DNA of 34,864 nt. Origin: Acidobacteriota bacterium. GTDB lineage: Bacteria; Acidobacteriota; Terriglobia; UBA7540. This document shows, one piece after another, positions 16,754-24,048 of the stretch. The translations under genes were made by a program, and so were the position numbers. Where the stretch lies: NCBI GenBank assembly GCA_003165315.1, contig PLSX01000073.1, positions 1 to 34,864 on the forward strand, given 5' to 3'. The notes beneath the pieces were generated by a model. That model saw nothing but the letters and a program-made list of their open reading frames with translations, was not told the DNA's origin and searched no databases. Every line of letters starts with the position of its first letter. Within the stretch, counting starts at the first letter, position 1.

Positions 16754-17773
16754 CTATGTTTCCAGATCCTTGATGTCGAGGGTCCCTGTCAGCTTCAGCC
16801 GCGTAAAGATCTGCACGGTTTCGCGGATTCCAACTTCCAAGGGCGTGTCGTTAATATCCCCAAAATCCTGGCGCAGGATGCTGTCGTCAAAATCGTAAGC
16901 GACGGGCAGCGAGTGGCCTTCCGCCTTGATCAGTGCCTGCGAAAGTGGCAGGATCCTCCCCAGCACCGTCAGGAATTCGTGCACCTGCGTCACGTTGCCG
17001 CGTGGCGTGTAGAGCCTTGCGCCGGTCAGGCCCGCCTCCGCCGAACGAATAAAGAGCCGCGCCGTGTCGCGCACGTATTGCATGTCCATTCCGCCCGTGA
17101 AGCGAATCGTATAGGGCTGCCCGATTACTGTGGCCTTGATGGCCTTGGTGGGGCCGGAGGTCATTCCGCGGTCTCGTCCCACGCCATAGACGGTTCCCGG
17201 GCGGATTCCGGCGCTGGAGATGCCGTCATTTTGAAAATAGACCCGGGCATTTCCCTCATTGCACTGCTTGAAGACACCATAATGCGTCCCCGGCAGCAGG
17301 GGAGCGCCTTCCTGCACAGTGCCGCCGCCATACGCTTCTTCCGGGCCGAAGACCGCAGCGGAACTGGCGTAGACGATGTGCTGAACCAGGTCGCGACGGC
17401 GCCGCGCGACTTCAAAGACGTTCAACGTTCCCACCACGTTGATCATCGCTCCGCGCAAAGGGTCGGCGGCGCAGAAGGGCACCTGGATTCCCGCCAGGTG
17501 CAGCACGTGGGTAATGCCGTTATCCACGATAGCCTTTTCCACGTCTCTGAATTGCGTGATGTCGCCTTGCAGAAGCTGGATGGCGGGCATCTGCTCCGGC
17601 GTCAGCAGCGCGGCCAGGCGCGAGGATTCCGTGTCGATGTCAAAAATAAAAGGCTGGTCGCCGCGGTCCACCAGTTCCTTGACGATCCACGCGCCAATGA
17701 ATCCCTTGGCCCCGGTCACCAGAAATCGGCGGGTGGAACCGGCAATTCGACTGCTTGGGTTAGTATCGGTCAT
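16754..17773 (-). CDS. NAD-dependent epimerase/dehydratase (extended SDR)
   Basis: A 339-residue extended short-chain dehydrogenase. The Rossmann motif GAKGFIG (21-27) is followed by VLHLAGIQVPF, the active-site serine region VYASSAAVFG, and the YxxxK pair Y165/K169 in THYGVFK. It then has GIRPGTVYG, typical of sugar-nucleotide or sugar-acid SDRs. First in an operon with an FHS transporter and a UxaA-type dehydratase, it may oxidise or epimerise the imported sugar; uronate or fucose dehydrogenation are possible but not shown. Its ATG lies only 8 nt after a perfect -10 box, so the mRNA is likely leaderless or nearly so. The last 15 residues are polar and untypical. Confidence 0.85.
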   Translation of the reverse strand: MTDTNPSSRIAGSTRRFLVTGAKGFIGAWIVKELVDRGDQPFIFDIDTESSRLAALLTPEQMPAIQLLQGDITQFRDVEKAIVDNGITHVLHLAGIQVPFCAADPLRGAMINVVGTLNVFEVARRRRDLVQHIVYASSAAVFGPEEAYGGGTVQEGAPLLPGTHYGVFKQCNEGNARVYFQNDGISSAGIRPGTVYGVGRDRGMTSGPTKAIKATVIGQPYTIRFTGGMDMQYVRDTARLFIRSAEAGLTGARLYTPRGNVTQVHEFLTVLGRILPLSQALIKAEGHSLPVAYDFDDSILRQDFGDINDTPLEVGIRETVQIFTRLKLTGTLDIKDLET

Positions 17774-17781
17774 GGACTGGC

Positions 17782-17809
17782 ATTATATGCGTTCGTGCCA
17801 GCGAGTCAA
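17782..17809 (-). promoter_or_regulatory. Strong sigma-70 promoter giving a near-leaderless operon mRNA
   Basis: On the - strand TTGACT (17809-17804), 16-nt spacer, TATAAT (17787-17782). Only 8 nt separate the -10 from the SDR start codon, so transcription should start within 0-3 nt of the ATG. The -35 directly abuts a heptamer repeat run. Confidence 0.7.
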
Positions 17810-17885
17810 CCTTCACCCTTTAAACTTTAACCTTCATCCTTATCCTTTAAACATCACCCTTCACCCTTAACCCTTCACCCTTCTG
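17810..17885. repeat. Run of about eleven degenerate CCTTCAN heptamers
   Basis: Units read CCTTCAC, CCTTTAA, ACTTTAA, CCTTCAT, a 6-nt CCTTAT, CCTTTAA, ACATCAC, CCTTCAC, CCTTAAC, CCTTCAC, CCTTCTG. It is the same unit as the right arm between def and fmt 13 kb away. No complementary arm is seen nearby. It begins at the -35 of the sugar-acid operon promoter and faces the hydrolase gene on the other side. Confidence 0.8.
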
Positions 17886-17982
17886 CGTACAATTGCTTTG
17901 CCCTGCCCAGTTCAGCTAGAGTAGGCGGCGATGGGGGATTATCCCGCATCGGCACAACGACTCCCGGCAGGAAGGATCATCA

Positions 17983-19911
17983 ATGCGTCCTCGAATTGCC
18001 CTTTTATTTGTAATCTTATCCGCCAGCTTCATACCGCGAGCGTCGGCCCAGGCCAAGCCCGCGGATGAGTTCAATGTCCGCGAGCACTACACCAAATATG
18101 AATTCCGCATCCCCATGCGCGATGGCGTTCATCTATTCACTTCGGTTTACGTGCCCAAAGACGCGTCGGTGGCCTATCCATTTCTGATGGATCGTACTCC
18201 CTACAGCGTTGGGCCTTATGGAGAGGACCAATACCGCACCTCGTTGGGGCCTTCAGAGGCCTTCGAGCGCTCCGGCTATATTTTCGTCTATCAGGATGTG
18301 CGCGGCCGCTATATGTCCGAAGGCAAGTTTGTGGAGATGCGTCCGCACATCGATGAGAAGTACGGAAATCAGGACGTCGACGATAGCTCCGACATGTACG
18401 ACACGGTGGAATGGCTGCTGCATAACGTGCCCAACAACAATGGCAACGTGGGCATTTGGGGGATCTCCTATCCGGGATTTTTCACCTCGGCCAGCATCAT
18501 CGATTCGCATCCTGCCATCAAGGCTGCCTCGCCGCAGGCTCCCATGACGGATCTATTTATGGGTGACGACGCCTACCACGGCGGAGCGTTCATGCTTGAC
18601 GCCAATTTCGGCTTCTATTCCGGCTTCAAGCCCCTGGAGAATCCCACGCCGCCCAAGCCCACTTTGCCGTTTGAATGGGGTACGCAGAGCGCTTATGACT
18701 TTTTCCTGAATGTGGGGCCGCTGGCCAACATCAACACGCGCTACTTCCACGGCCAAAGCTTTCTCTGGAACGATCAGGTGGGACATGACGTATATGACGA
18801 CTATTGGAAGGCGCGCAATCTCGCTCCGCACTTGAAGAACATCCACTGCGCCGTGCTGACGGTGGGCGGATGGTTCGATGCCGAGGATCTCTACGGCCCG
18901 TTCAGAGTCTTCCGCTCCATCGAGCAGAACGATCCCGGCATCTACAATGGCCTGGTGGAGGGACCCTGGGTCCACGGAGGGTGGGGGCGGCTGGATGGCG
19001 ACCACCTGGGCAGCGTCAATTTTGCCTCCAAGACCGGCGCTTACTTCCGCGAGAACATTCAATTTCCCTTTTTCGAAAAGTATCTGAAGGGGAAGGGAAC
19101 TGAGGATTTACCCAAAGCTTATACCTTCGAAACGGGCACCAACGTGTGGCGCAAATATTCAAGCTGGCCGCCCGCGAATGCCAAAACGCGCGTGCTTTAT
19201 TTCCAGGAAAAGGGCGGACTCTCGTTTACGGCGCCAGAGGCCAAAGACGAGGCGTTTGATGAGTATGTGAGTGACCCCAACCGTCCCGTACCTTTCATCG
19301 GCTACGTCGCCCAGCATGTGCCGCAGGAATACATGGTGGCGGATCAGCGTTTTGCCTCCACCCGACCGGATGTGCTGGTCTACCAGACCGAACCGCTGGA
19401 ACAGGACGTTACGATTGCCGGACCCATTTCACCGCGGTTGTTTGTCTCCACTACCGGCACCGATTCCGATTTTGTGGTCAAGGTCATCGACGTTTATCCG
19501 CCCGATTATCCCCAGCCGGATGCCAGTGAATTGACGGGCAAGCCACCTGCGGCGCAGCCCCCGCTTACGGATGTTCCGCCTCCCTCCATCATCATGGCGG
19601 GATACCAGCAGTTGTTGCGAGGTTGGCCCATGCGAGCCAAGTTTCGCAAAATCTTTGAAAAGCCGGAGCCCATGCCCCCCGGCCAGGTGCAGGAACTCGA
19701 CTTCACCGCGCCCGACATCAACCACACTTTTCGTCGCGGCCACCGCATCATGATTCAGGTCCAGAGCACATGGTTTCCCCTGATCGATCGCAACCCGCAA
19801 ACGTTTGTCGATATCCCCAACGCCAAGCCGGAGGACTTTAAGAAGGCTACGGAAAGGGTCTATCGCGGGAAGGGGAAATCGTCAGGAGTGATTGTGCACG
19901 TGCTCGAATAG
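17983..19911 (+). CDS. Secreted CocE/NonD-family hydrolase
   Basis: A 642-residue serine hydrolase of the CocE / X-Pro dipeptidyl-peptidase S15 family, which cleaves esters, beta-lactam acyl groups or peptides. A signal peptide is visible (ALLFVILSASFIPRASAQA), so it works in the periplasm or outside. The alpha/beta-hydrolase core shows FVYQDVRGRYMSEG, the nucleophile elbow GISYPG with S162, the acid candidate D299 in GGWFDAED, and the His candidate H331 in GPWVHGGWG. The C-terminal part (from about residue 440) is a jelly-roll domain with AGPISPRLFVSTTGTDSDFVVKV-type sequence and a final RRGHRIMIQVQSTWFP. The ATG has a GGAAGG Shine-Dalgarno. The substrate is not predictable. It is monocistronic with a strong hairpin terminator downstream. 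Confidence 0.92.
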   Translation: MRPRIALLFVILSASFIPRASAQAKPADEFNVREHYTKYEFRIPMRDGVHLFTSVYVPKDASVAYPFLMDRTPYSVGPYGEDQYRTSLGPSEAFERSGYIFVYQDVRGRYMSEGKFVEMRPHIDEKYGNQDVDDSSDMYDTVEWLLHNVPNNNGNVGIWGISYPGFFTSASIIDSHPAIKAASPQAPMTDLFMGDDAYHGGAFMLDANFGFYSGFKPLENPTPPKPTLPFEWGTQSAYDFFLNVGPLANINTRYFHGQSFLWNDQVGHDVYDDYWKARNLAPHLKNIHCAVLTVGGWFDAEDLYGPFRVFRSIEQNDPGIYNGLVEGPWVHGGWGRLDGDHLGSVNFASKTGAYFRENIQFPFFEKYLKGKGTEDLPKAYTFETGTNVWRKYSSWPPANAKTRVLYFQEKGGLSFTAPEAKDEAFDEYVSDPNRPVPFIGYVAQHVPQEYMVADQRFASTRPDVLVYQTEPLEQDVTIAGPISPRLFVSTTGTDSDFVVKVIDVYPPDYPQPDASELTGKPPAAQPPLTDVPPPSIIMAGYQQLLRGWPMRAKFRKIFEKPEPMPPGQVQELDFTAPDINHTFRRGHRIMIQVQSTWFPLIDRNPQTFVDIPNAKPEDFKKATERVYRGKGKSSGVIVHVLE

Positions 19912-19951
19912 TGAGCTACGGCCAATGCACACTCGACGTATGGCCGGCGTA

Positions 19952-19972
19952 GGGCCGAACAGCGTTCGGCCC
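19952..19972. repeat. Perfect 9-bp hairpin GGGCCGAAC-AGC-GTTCGGCCC
   Basis: A short intergenic palindrome with a 3-nt loop just downstream of the hydrolase gene. No T-tract follows, so it is more like a dispersed palindromic repeat than a terminator. Confidence 0.55.
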
Positions 19973-20003
19973 CCGACATTGCTTCCGCAGCGGGACATCA
20001 CCG

Positions 20004-20066
20004 CAAAAGCAAATCAAAAGTCAAAAGGCAAAAATCAACACGCAAAAGTCAAAGGGCAATAGTGAA
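20004..20066. repeat. Degenerate AAAAGTC heptamer run
   Basis: About nine 7-nt units near AAAAGTC (for example AAAAGTC, AAAAGGC, AAAAATC, AACACGC, AAAAGTC, AAAGGGC, AATAGTG). It belongs to the intergenic heptamer class. No complementary arm is seen. Confidence 0.65.
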
Positions 20067-20112
20067 AGGCAACAGCACCATTTCCCCCTGACACCATATC
20101 CGCCGGTTCAGC

Positions 20113-20220
20113 ACCACCCCCGCCGCTAACGCGCGCCCCTCCTCGTCAGAGGAGGGGCGCTTTTTCCCTGGGCTCCCCTCCTAAATCAGGAGGGGCTGAG
20201 CTCTAGCGAAGGGGGGTGGT
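20113..20220. repeat. Cloverleaf-like palindromic element
   Basis: The outer arms are ACCACCCCC (20113-20121) with GGGGGTGGT (20212-20220), continued by CGCTA (20124-20128) with TAGCG (20204-20208). They enclose two hairpins: a 12-bp stem with GTCA loop (20133-20160) and an 8-bp stem CCCCTCCT/AGGAGGGG (20175-20195). This looks like a dispersed repeat element whose first hairpin also serves as a terminator. Confidence 0.7.
20133..20165 (+). terminator. Rho-independent-type terminator
   Basis: A 12-bp GC-rich stem GCGCCCCTCCTC / GAGGAGGGGCGC with tetraloop GTCA is followed directly by TTTTT. It would end transcripts from the CocE-type hydrolase gene about 220 nt upstream. Confidence 0.7.
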
Positions 20221-20242
20221 ATCAGGAATGGCCGGCATGGTC

Positions 20243-20372
20243 TCAATCGCGCGAGACACAGCGCAAGCCAAAGTACAGGCTCCAGAGCGCGGATCTCCGC
20301 ACCCCAGGTTCGCGACTCCCAGTCATATCGGGTGATAAGTCGGGCAAGCGAGCAGGAAGCCGCGCCGCCAGT
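20243..20372 (-). pseudogene. Possible remnant of a SUMF1/formylglycine-generating-enzyme-like C-terminus
   Basis: On the - strand one frame ends in RSALWSLYFGLRCVSRD and a stop. This resembles the 'GFRCVRD' end of FGE-sulfatase (SUMF1) proteins. Upstream residues (SREPGV, LPDLSPD) fit only loosely and no full domain is present. It could be a decayed fragment or chance. Apart from this, the 549 nt between the hydrolase and the next gene hold only the repeats listed. Confidence 0.2.
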
Positions 20373-20460
20373 AATTGCATCAAAGGTGGTGCGTGTATTT
20401 AACCATTAGGGGCAGAGATTTAGAGTGGAGATTTCTGGCCAATTGCTCAAATGGAAAGTT

Positions 20461-21525
20461 ATGTGGCCGCGGGTCGTGCTGTTCGTGCTGATAAACTCCG
20501 CCCCAGTTTTTGCCCAGACCGTGCCTGATTTCTCCGGGGTCTTTCTTGAAACTGAAACCCGTGGTCACTATCGAAATCGTGCCTGGTCGCGACAACCGGA
20601 CTCGCCCCTTCTCCTTGAGATCGAGCAGAACGCCTATTTTCTGCGAGTAATTGAAAGGCAAAATGGGTCTCAGGCGATTTACCTTTACAGCCTGGATGGG
20701 AGTCCCGCAAAGAATGAGACCCCGCTACACGGGCAGAGCACAGACCGCGTGCACTTTAAGGACGGTAGTCTGATTATCAGGTCCGAGGTGACCGGCGATG
20801 GGCGGGATCACGAGATTAGAGAAGAGACCTGGCTTTTATCCCCCGATCTTCACAATCTGACCATGGAGCCTGCATTTGGCACCCCCGTAAATCCGGCGGT
20901 CAGTCTGATCATTCCCACGGAAATCTACGCGCGGCAAGCAAACCTGGAGGCGGCTCTGGAGGAAGCCGCAAAAACCTCCAGTATGGACAATTGCGTTCCT
21001 TCCGAGCGATTTCCGGTCACGCATTCGCGCCGCTTCCCAGGGGGCGTCGCGTTTGGGGGCACCGACTTCAGACAATTGGGATGGACGGAGGATTTTGAAG
21101 TTTCCCTGACCGGTGAATTTTTTACGAATCTGAGGATCTTGCCGACGCCGGGCGGTGTGGAGTTTCGCAGGAACAATGAACTCGCAACCAAGATTGCGGG
21201 GTCCCTCACGCTGACGGTTCGGCCCGTTATTCGTAAGGAGCCTCATTGGATGGGGTCCAGTGCCTCCATGGTGACGGGTGGGTGGCGCTTCACTGATGCT
21301 TTGAAGGACATGCGCTTTCACGTCCTCTGGGCGGGCTCCAAACCGCGTGATTTGGGCGAGATTCCCGCCACACTGGAAACTTCTTCATACAGAAAGGGAT
21401 TCCCGCTTGAAGGGGCTTACACGATGGACGTCCCAGCCGAGGATATTCCAATTACCGATAACCTCGAAGTGCATATCCTCTCCCCGGCTGGCGTCCAACT
21501 CGGCTGCATGAGTGGACATCTCTGA
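20461..21525 (+). CDS. Secreted protein of unknown function
   Basis: I do not recognise the family. From ATG 20461 the protein opens with MWPRVVLFVLINSAPVFAQ, a clear signal peptide with an AQ-type cleavage site, followed by TVPDFSGVF. 'PDFSG.F/W' is a common opening of exported lipocalin-like proteins in acidobacteria (inference). The mature part is about 335 residues and probably beta-rich, with no membrane segments. Two Cys (in NCVPSERF and the final LGCMSG) could pair. The frame is open from a GTG at 20425, but that would bury the signal peptide. TGGAAAG just before the ATG may be the ribosome site. Confidence 0.75.
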   Translation: MWPRVVLFVLINSAPVFAQTVPDFSGVFLETETRGHYRNRAWSRQPDSPLLLEIEQNAYFLRVIERQNGSQAIYLYSLDGSPAKNETPLHGQSTDRVHFKDGSLIIRSEVTGDGRDHEIREETWLLSPDLHNLTMEPAFGTPVNPAVSLIIPTEIYARQANLEAALEEAAKTSSMDNCVPSERFPVTHSRRFPGGVAFGGTDFRQLGWTEDFEVSLTGEFFTNLRILPTPGGVEFRRNNELATKIAGSLTLTVRPVIRKEPHWMGSSASMVTGGWRFTDALKDMRFHVLWAGSKPRDLGEIPATLETSSYRKGFPLEGAYTMDVPAEDIPITDNLEVHILSPAGVQLGCMSGHL

Positions 21526-21665
21526 TTTCTGCGATGATCGTTGCCGCGATTGTGACGGTGGCAAGTGGAGGCCTGGCGTGAGCACTCTTCTGTTAATTGG
21601 CTACAACCCTTCGTATTCGCCGTCTGGCGCAGATTTCTAATTGGCCTCTCATGGCATCGAAGTAC

Positions 21666-22097
21666 CTAACCGCCACTCAAGCCTTCCCACGGGTTCAGGA
21701 GCAATACCCCAGTGGGCTCGAAATCGGCGGTTTTGCGGGTCATGACGCGGAGGCCGTGCCGCAACGCGGTGGCGGCAAGGAGTCCGTCTGTGGCTGGCAG
21801 GACTCGCCCCGCCTTCTGTGCGGTGGCGGTGAGTTCTCCCCAGAGGCGGCAAATTTCGAGGTCGATTGAAAGAAGGCGGTCGGCGTACTCGCGTTCAAAC
21901 GTTTGCACCCACGAGTGAAGCACGCTCTTTCTCGCGCTTTCCCGCAATAGGGAAACGCCCTTCAAAATCTCGCCGATGGATAGGACGCTAACGAAAAGCT
22001 CATCTTCGTTGAATGCTTCCACAGCGCGTCGAACAGCCGGGTGCCCTTTGGGATGGCGCAATTCTGACAGCACGCAGGTGTCAAGCAGGGCTCTCAC
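21666..22097 (-). CDS. VapC-like PIN-domain toxin
   Basis: A 143-residue PIN-domain ribonuclease, the toxin of a type II toxin-antitoxin pair. The acidic active site is intact: D6 in ALLDTCVLSEL, E43 in LSIGEILKG, D104 in LPATDGLLAATAL and D125 in TRKTADFEPTG. Relatives cleave tRNA or rRNA in an Mg-dependent way. The GTG start overlaps the antitoxin stop by four bases (GTGA), so translation is coupled and the toxin is made after its antitoxin. The final NPWEGL is usual for this VapC/FitB-like group. It should be functional as no residue is missing. Confidence 0.9.
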   Translation of the reverse strand: MRALLDTCVLSELRHPKGHPAVRRAVEAFNEDELFVSVLSIGEILKGVSLLRESARKSVLHSWVQTFEREYADRLLSIDLEICRLWGELTATAQKAGRVLPATDGLLAATALRHGLRVMTRKTADFEPTGVLLLNPWEGLSGG

Positions 22098-22336
22098 AGC
22101 TTCACCTTCCGCATCGGGGATTTGTCGCGTTGGAGGTTGAGTCCCTCGGAGCTTGGGCCCTCGCCAAGGAGAAATTGCTTGAAGTTCAGGCGTTTGCCCG
22201 TCAATTTTTCATAATCGCGCTGTGCCACCACCACGACGGCGTCCCGACGTCGCATCACCACCTGAGGATCACCCGTCAGGGCGCGGTTTACCACTTCACT
22301 GAACCGGTTCTTAGCATCTGCCAGTCGCCATGCCAT
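22094..22336 (-). CDS. Phd/YefM-family antitoxin
   Basis: An 80-residue antitoxin. The N-terminal MAWRLADAKNRFSEVVNRAL and the following VVMRRRDAVVVVAQRDYEKL are typical of the Phd/YefM DNA-binding fold. The C-terminal part (from about residue 48, GKRLNFKQFLLGEG) would be the flexible tail that wraps the PIN toxin. Phd-type antitoxins repress their own promoter, and a tandem 9-nt direct repeat lies between the -10 and the start codon. A good Shine-Dalgarno GAGGTGA sits 6 nt before the ATG. Confidence 0.88.
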   Translation of the reverse strand: MAWRLADAKNRFSEVVNRALTGDPQVVMRRRDAVVVVAQRDYEKLTGKRLNFKQFLLGEGPSSEGLNLQRDKSPMRKVKL

Positions 22337-22349
22337 TTGCGTTCACCTC

Positions 22350-22398
22350 AATCTAGCTAATCTAGCTCTATTATTCCACTTGCCACACCAAATTGCAA
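22350..22398 (-). promoter_or_regulatory. Toxin-antitoxin promoter with direct-repeat operator
   Basis: On the - strand TTGCAA (22398-22393), 17-nt spacer, AATAAT (22375-22370). Directly downstream AATCTAGCT is repeated twice head to tail (22350-22367, given on + strand), the likely binding site for the antitoxin or its complex. The Shine-Dalgarno follows at once. Confidence 0.65.
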
Positions 22399-22464
22399 GC
22401 GAGCCTTGGATCTGCGCATGTGACAAGTTGATCTCGCGCCGGTACCCGCCGGCGTTGGATTGTC

Positions 22465-22535
22465 GAGGCGGGTTTACGCCGCCTCCAATCGTAACGGCGG
22501 CTTTATGCCGCCACTTGACGGTATAAACCCGCCTC
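22465..22535. repeat. Palindromic element with outer arms and inner hairpins
   Basis: The outer arms GAGGCGGGTTTA (22465-22476) and TAAACCCGCCTC (22524-22535) are perfectly complementary. Within it GAGGCGG/CCGCCTC (22465-22485) and GGCGGC/GCCGCC (22496-22512, TTTAT loop) form smaller hairpins. The pattern matches the elements near 20.1 and 34.7 kb. Confidence 0.7.
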
Positions 22536-22648
22536 TACGTCCCCGCGCAGGGGTAGCAGCGCAGTTTTGTGTCGTGGGTGACTGCTGGTCAGGACAATTT
22601 GGCCGCCTTAGTGCCGCCATTGCCTCCGGAGTAGCCTCGCAATTGCTC

Positions 22649-22676
22649 TTGGCAAATACATAAAATAGGCTATGAT
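22649..22676 (+). promoter_or_regulatory. Orphan sigma-70-like promoter
   Basis: TTGGCA (22649-22654), 16-nt spacer rich in A/T, TATGAT (22671-22676). There is no convincing coding frame downstream on this strand for over 1 kb, so it may drive a non-coding RNA or be the relic of a lost gene. Confidence 0.45.
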
Positions 22677-22968
22677 GGAAGGTGGCGCAATCTGCCGTTG
22701 GGCCCCGCCGCCTCCCCGATTCTCCCACCGCGAAGGATCAAGATAAGGGGAGAACGGCACGCTGGCTGCGGGGTGAGGGAGTGAGCCCCGGCATGGTGAA
22801 GAGGCTTCTCGATTTTGCAGGGCGGCATAAGTTGTAGCGTCGATCTCCGATCGGCGACGGCGATCCCCGCCCTGTGGGGTAAACTCCGACCGCCGCAACA
22901 GCCGGACGCGCCAACACTTTTATCGCGCAGTATAGAAAGGCCTGCCACGAGGTATATCTGAAGAAAAC

Positions 22969-23001
22969 AGGAGGAAGGCTCTTCTCATGAAAATGGGCTA
23001 G
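22969..23001 (+). other. Shine-Dalgarno plus four-codon frame
   Basis: AGGAGGAAGG (22969-22978) is followed by ATG AAA ATG GGC TAG at 22987-23001. It looks like the head of a lost gene or a tiny leader frame. I cannot assign a function. Confidence 0.25.
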
Positions 23002-23070
23002 AGAAAATTGGGCCGGCCATTCAGGGGAATGACTCACTTGGCTCACCCAGCTAATCTGCTATTTCCGTGA

Positions 23071-23293
23071 GCCCCAAAGAGGCGAAATATCACAGCCCAG
23101 GGCAACGCCTTGGGTCAATGGCGCGGCAAACAAACCCACAAGCCCTGTTGGGGCAGGAGACCGCCCATCACTCTGAATGTTTAACGAAGGCCGAGAGAAA
23201 GGTATCTCGCCCTTTCAGGGCTCGCCTTTCCTCGCGTGGGTTGGGGTCCCAGGGCGCTGCCCTGGACTGTGATATCGCGCCCCCGTTGGGGCT
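23071..23293. repeat. Pair of inverted 44-45-nt repeats about 130 nt apart
   Basis: The arm at 23071-23114 and the reverse complement of 23249-23293 agree at most positions with one indel. Both contain ATATCACAG and a CCAGGGCA.CGCC.TGGG hairpin. The space between holds a GCCCT-TTC-AGGGC mini-hairpin. It resembles a dispersed intergenic repeat often mis-called as short proteins; that link is from memory. The whole stretch 22399-23400 contains no gene I can support. Confidence 0.65.
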
Positions 23294-23399
23294 GGAGCTT
23301 GCCAGGCGTTGATCCACGGGTGGCGTCCTCGCTGCTGGAGAAGCCACCGCGCTCATTCCCTCTCTATGCGAACAGGGCTGGTTGAGCGTGATAAGTCAT

Positions 23400-23935
23400 T
23401 CCCCCATTTGGGGATATAGTGTCTGTTACCTTTATAGATAATAAATGGAGCTCAAGAGGGAAGCGGGAAGAAAAAACAAGATGGTTCTTGCCAAGATATT
23501 ATAGAAAGAAAAAAGGTTAGGCATCTAGCACAAAAATCTCTGGAAAGCATATGTTATTGGAAACAATATGGTTAGCTCGGCATCTCCGATCAGCGTTGCC
23601 AAAAAAAAGGTAAAAATACAGGGGGGCGAAGCCACTAACTTATTGAAAATATATCTAGAAAAAATGTCCGCTTTTGGCCTTGCCAAGATGTTGATGAAAA
23701 CAAGCAATTTAAGCCGCTCTTGCCAAGATATTCATGAAAATAAAGGCAGTTACCGATTTGTTGTCGAAAATAGGATTATTCATAAACATTATAAACGAAG
23801 AGATAAAATGAATAACACATGCAGAGCCCTTAATCGATCTTCACTTCTCGTTATTCCCCGAGATCGACTTGAGAAAGGGACTTTGTTGCGAAGTCCAAGT
23901 GTTGGTTTCGCCTTGACGCGCAGGAAAGCTCAATG
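23400..23935. repeat. AT-rich island with three CTTGCCAAGATATT-type repeats
   Basis: Composition switches to AT-rich here. Three imperfect copies of a 15-23-nt unit occur: TCTTGCCAAGATATT at 23486-23500, a full copy at 23678-23700 and another at 23718-23740. Each full copy reads CTTGCCAAGAT(A/G)TT, one variable base, ATGAAAA. The last two are exactly 40 nt apart. TAACTTATT (23636-23644) and GGTTAG motifs also occur. A 123-codon frame runs through part of it but has poor composition, so I do not call a gene. Confidence 0.7.
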
Positions 23936-24048
23936 CTAGGGTGCCTGATTCCGGATTCATCGGACGGCAATTTGGAGATGCGGAAACCGGCGGCAGCGAA
24001 GACTGTCCCGAAGCGGTGGCCACGGTAAGAGGGAAGGGAGCATCGGGT

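Noticed and set aside
16913-17830. A 305-codon + strand frame over the SDR gene
   Set aside because: Antisense shadow; the SDR reading has intact Rossmann and YxxxK motifs.
23568-23939. A 123-codon + strand frame in the AT-rich island
   Set aside because: It runs through the CTTGCCAAGAT repeats, has no Shine-Dalgarno or domain, and its C-terminal part overlaps DNA with ordinary composition.
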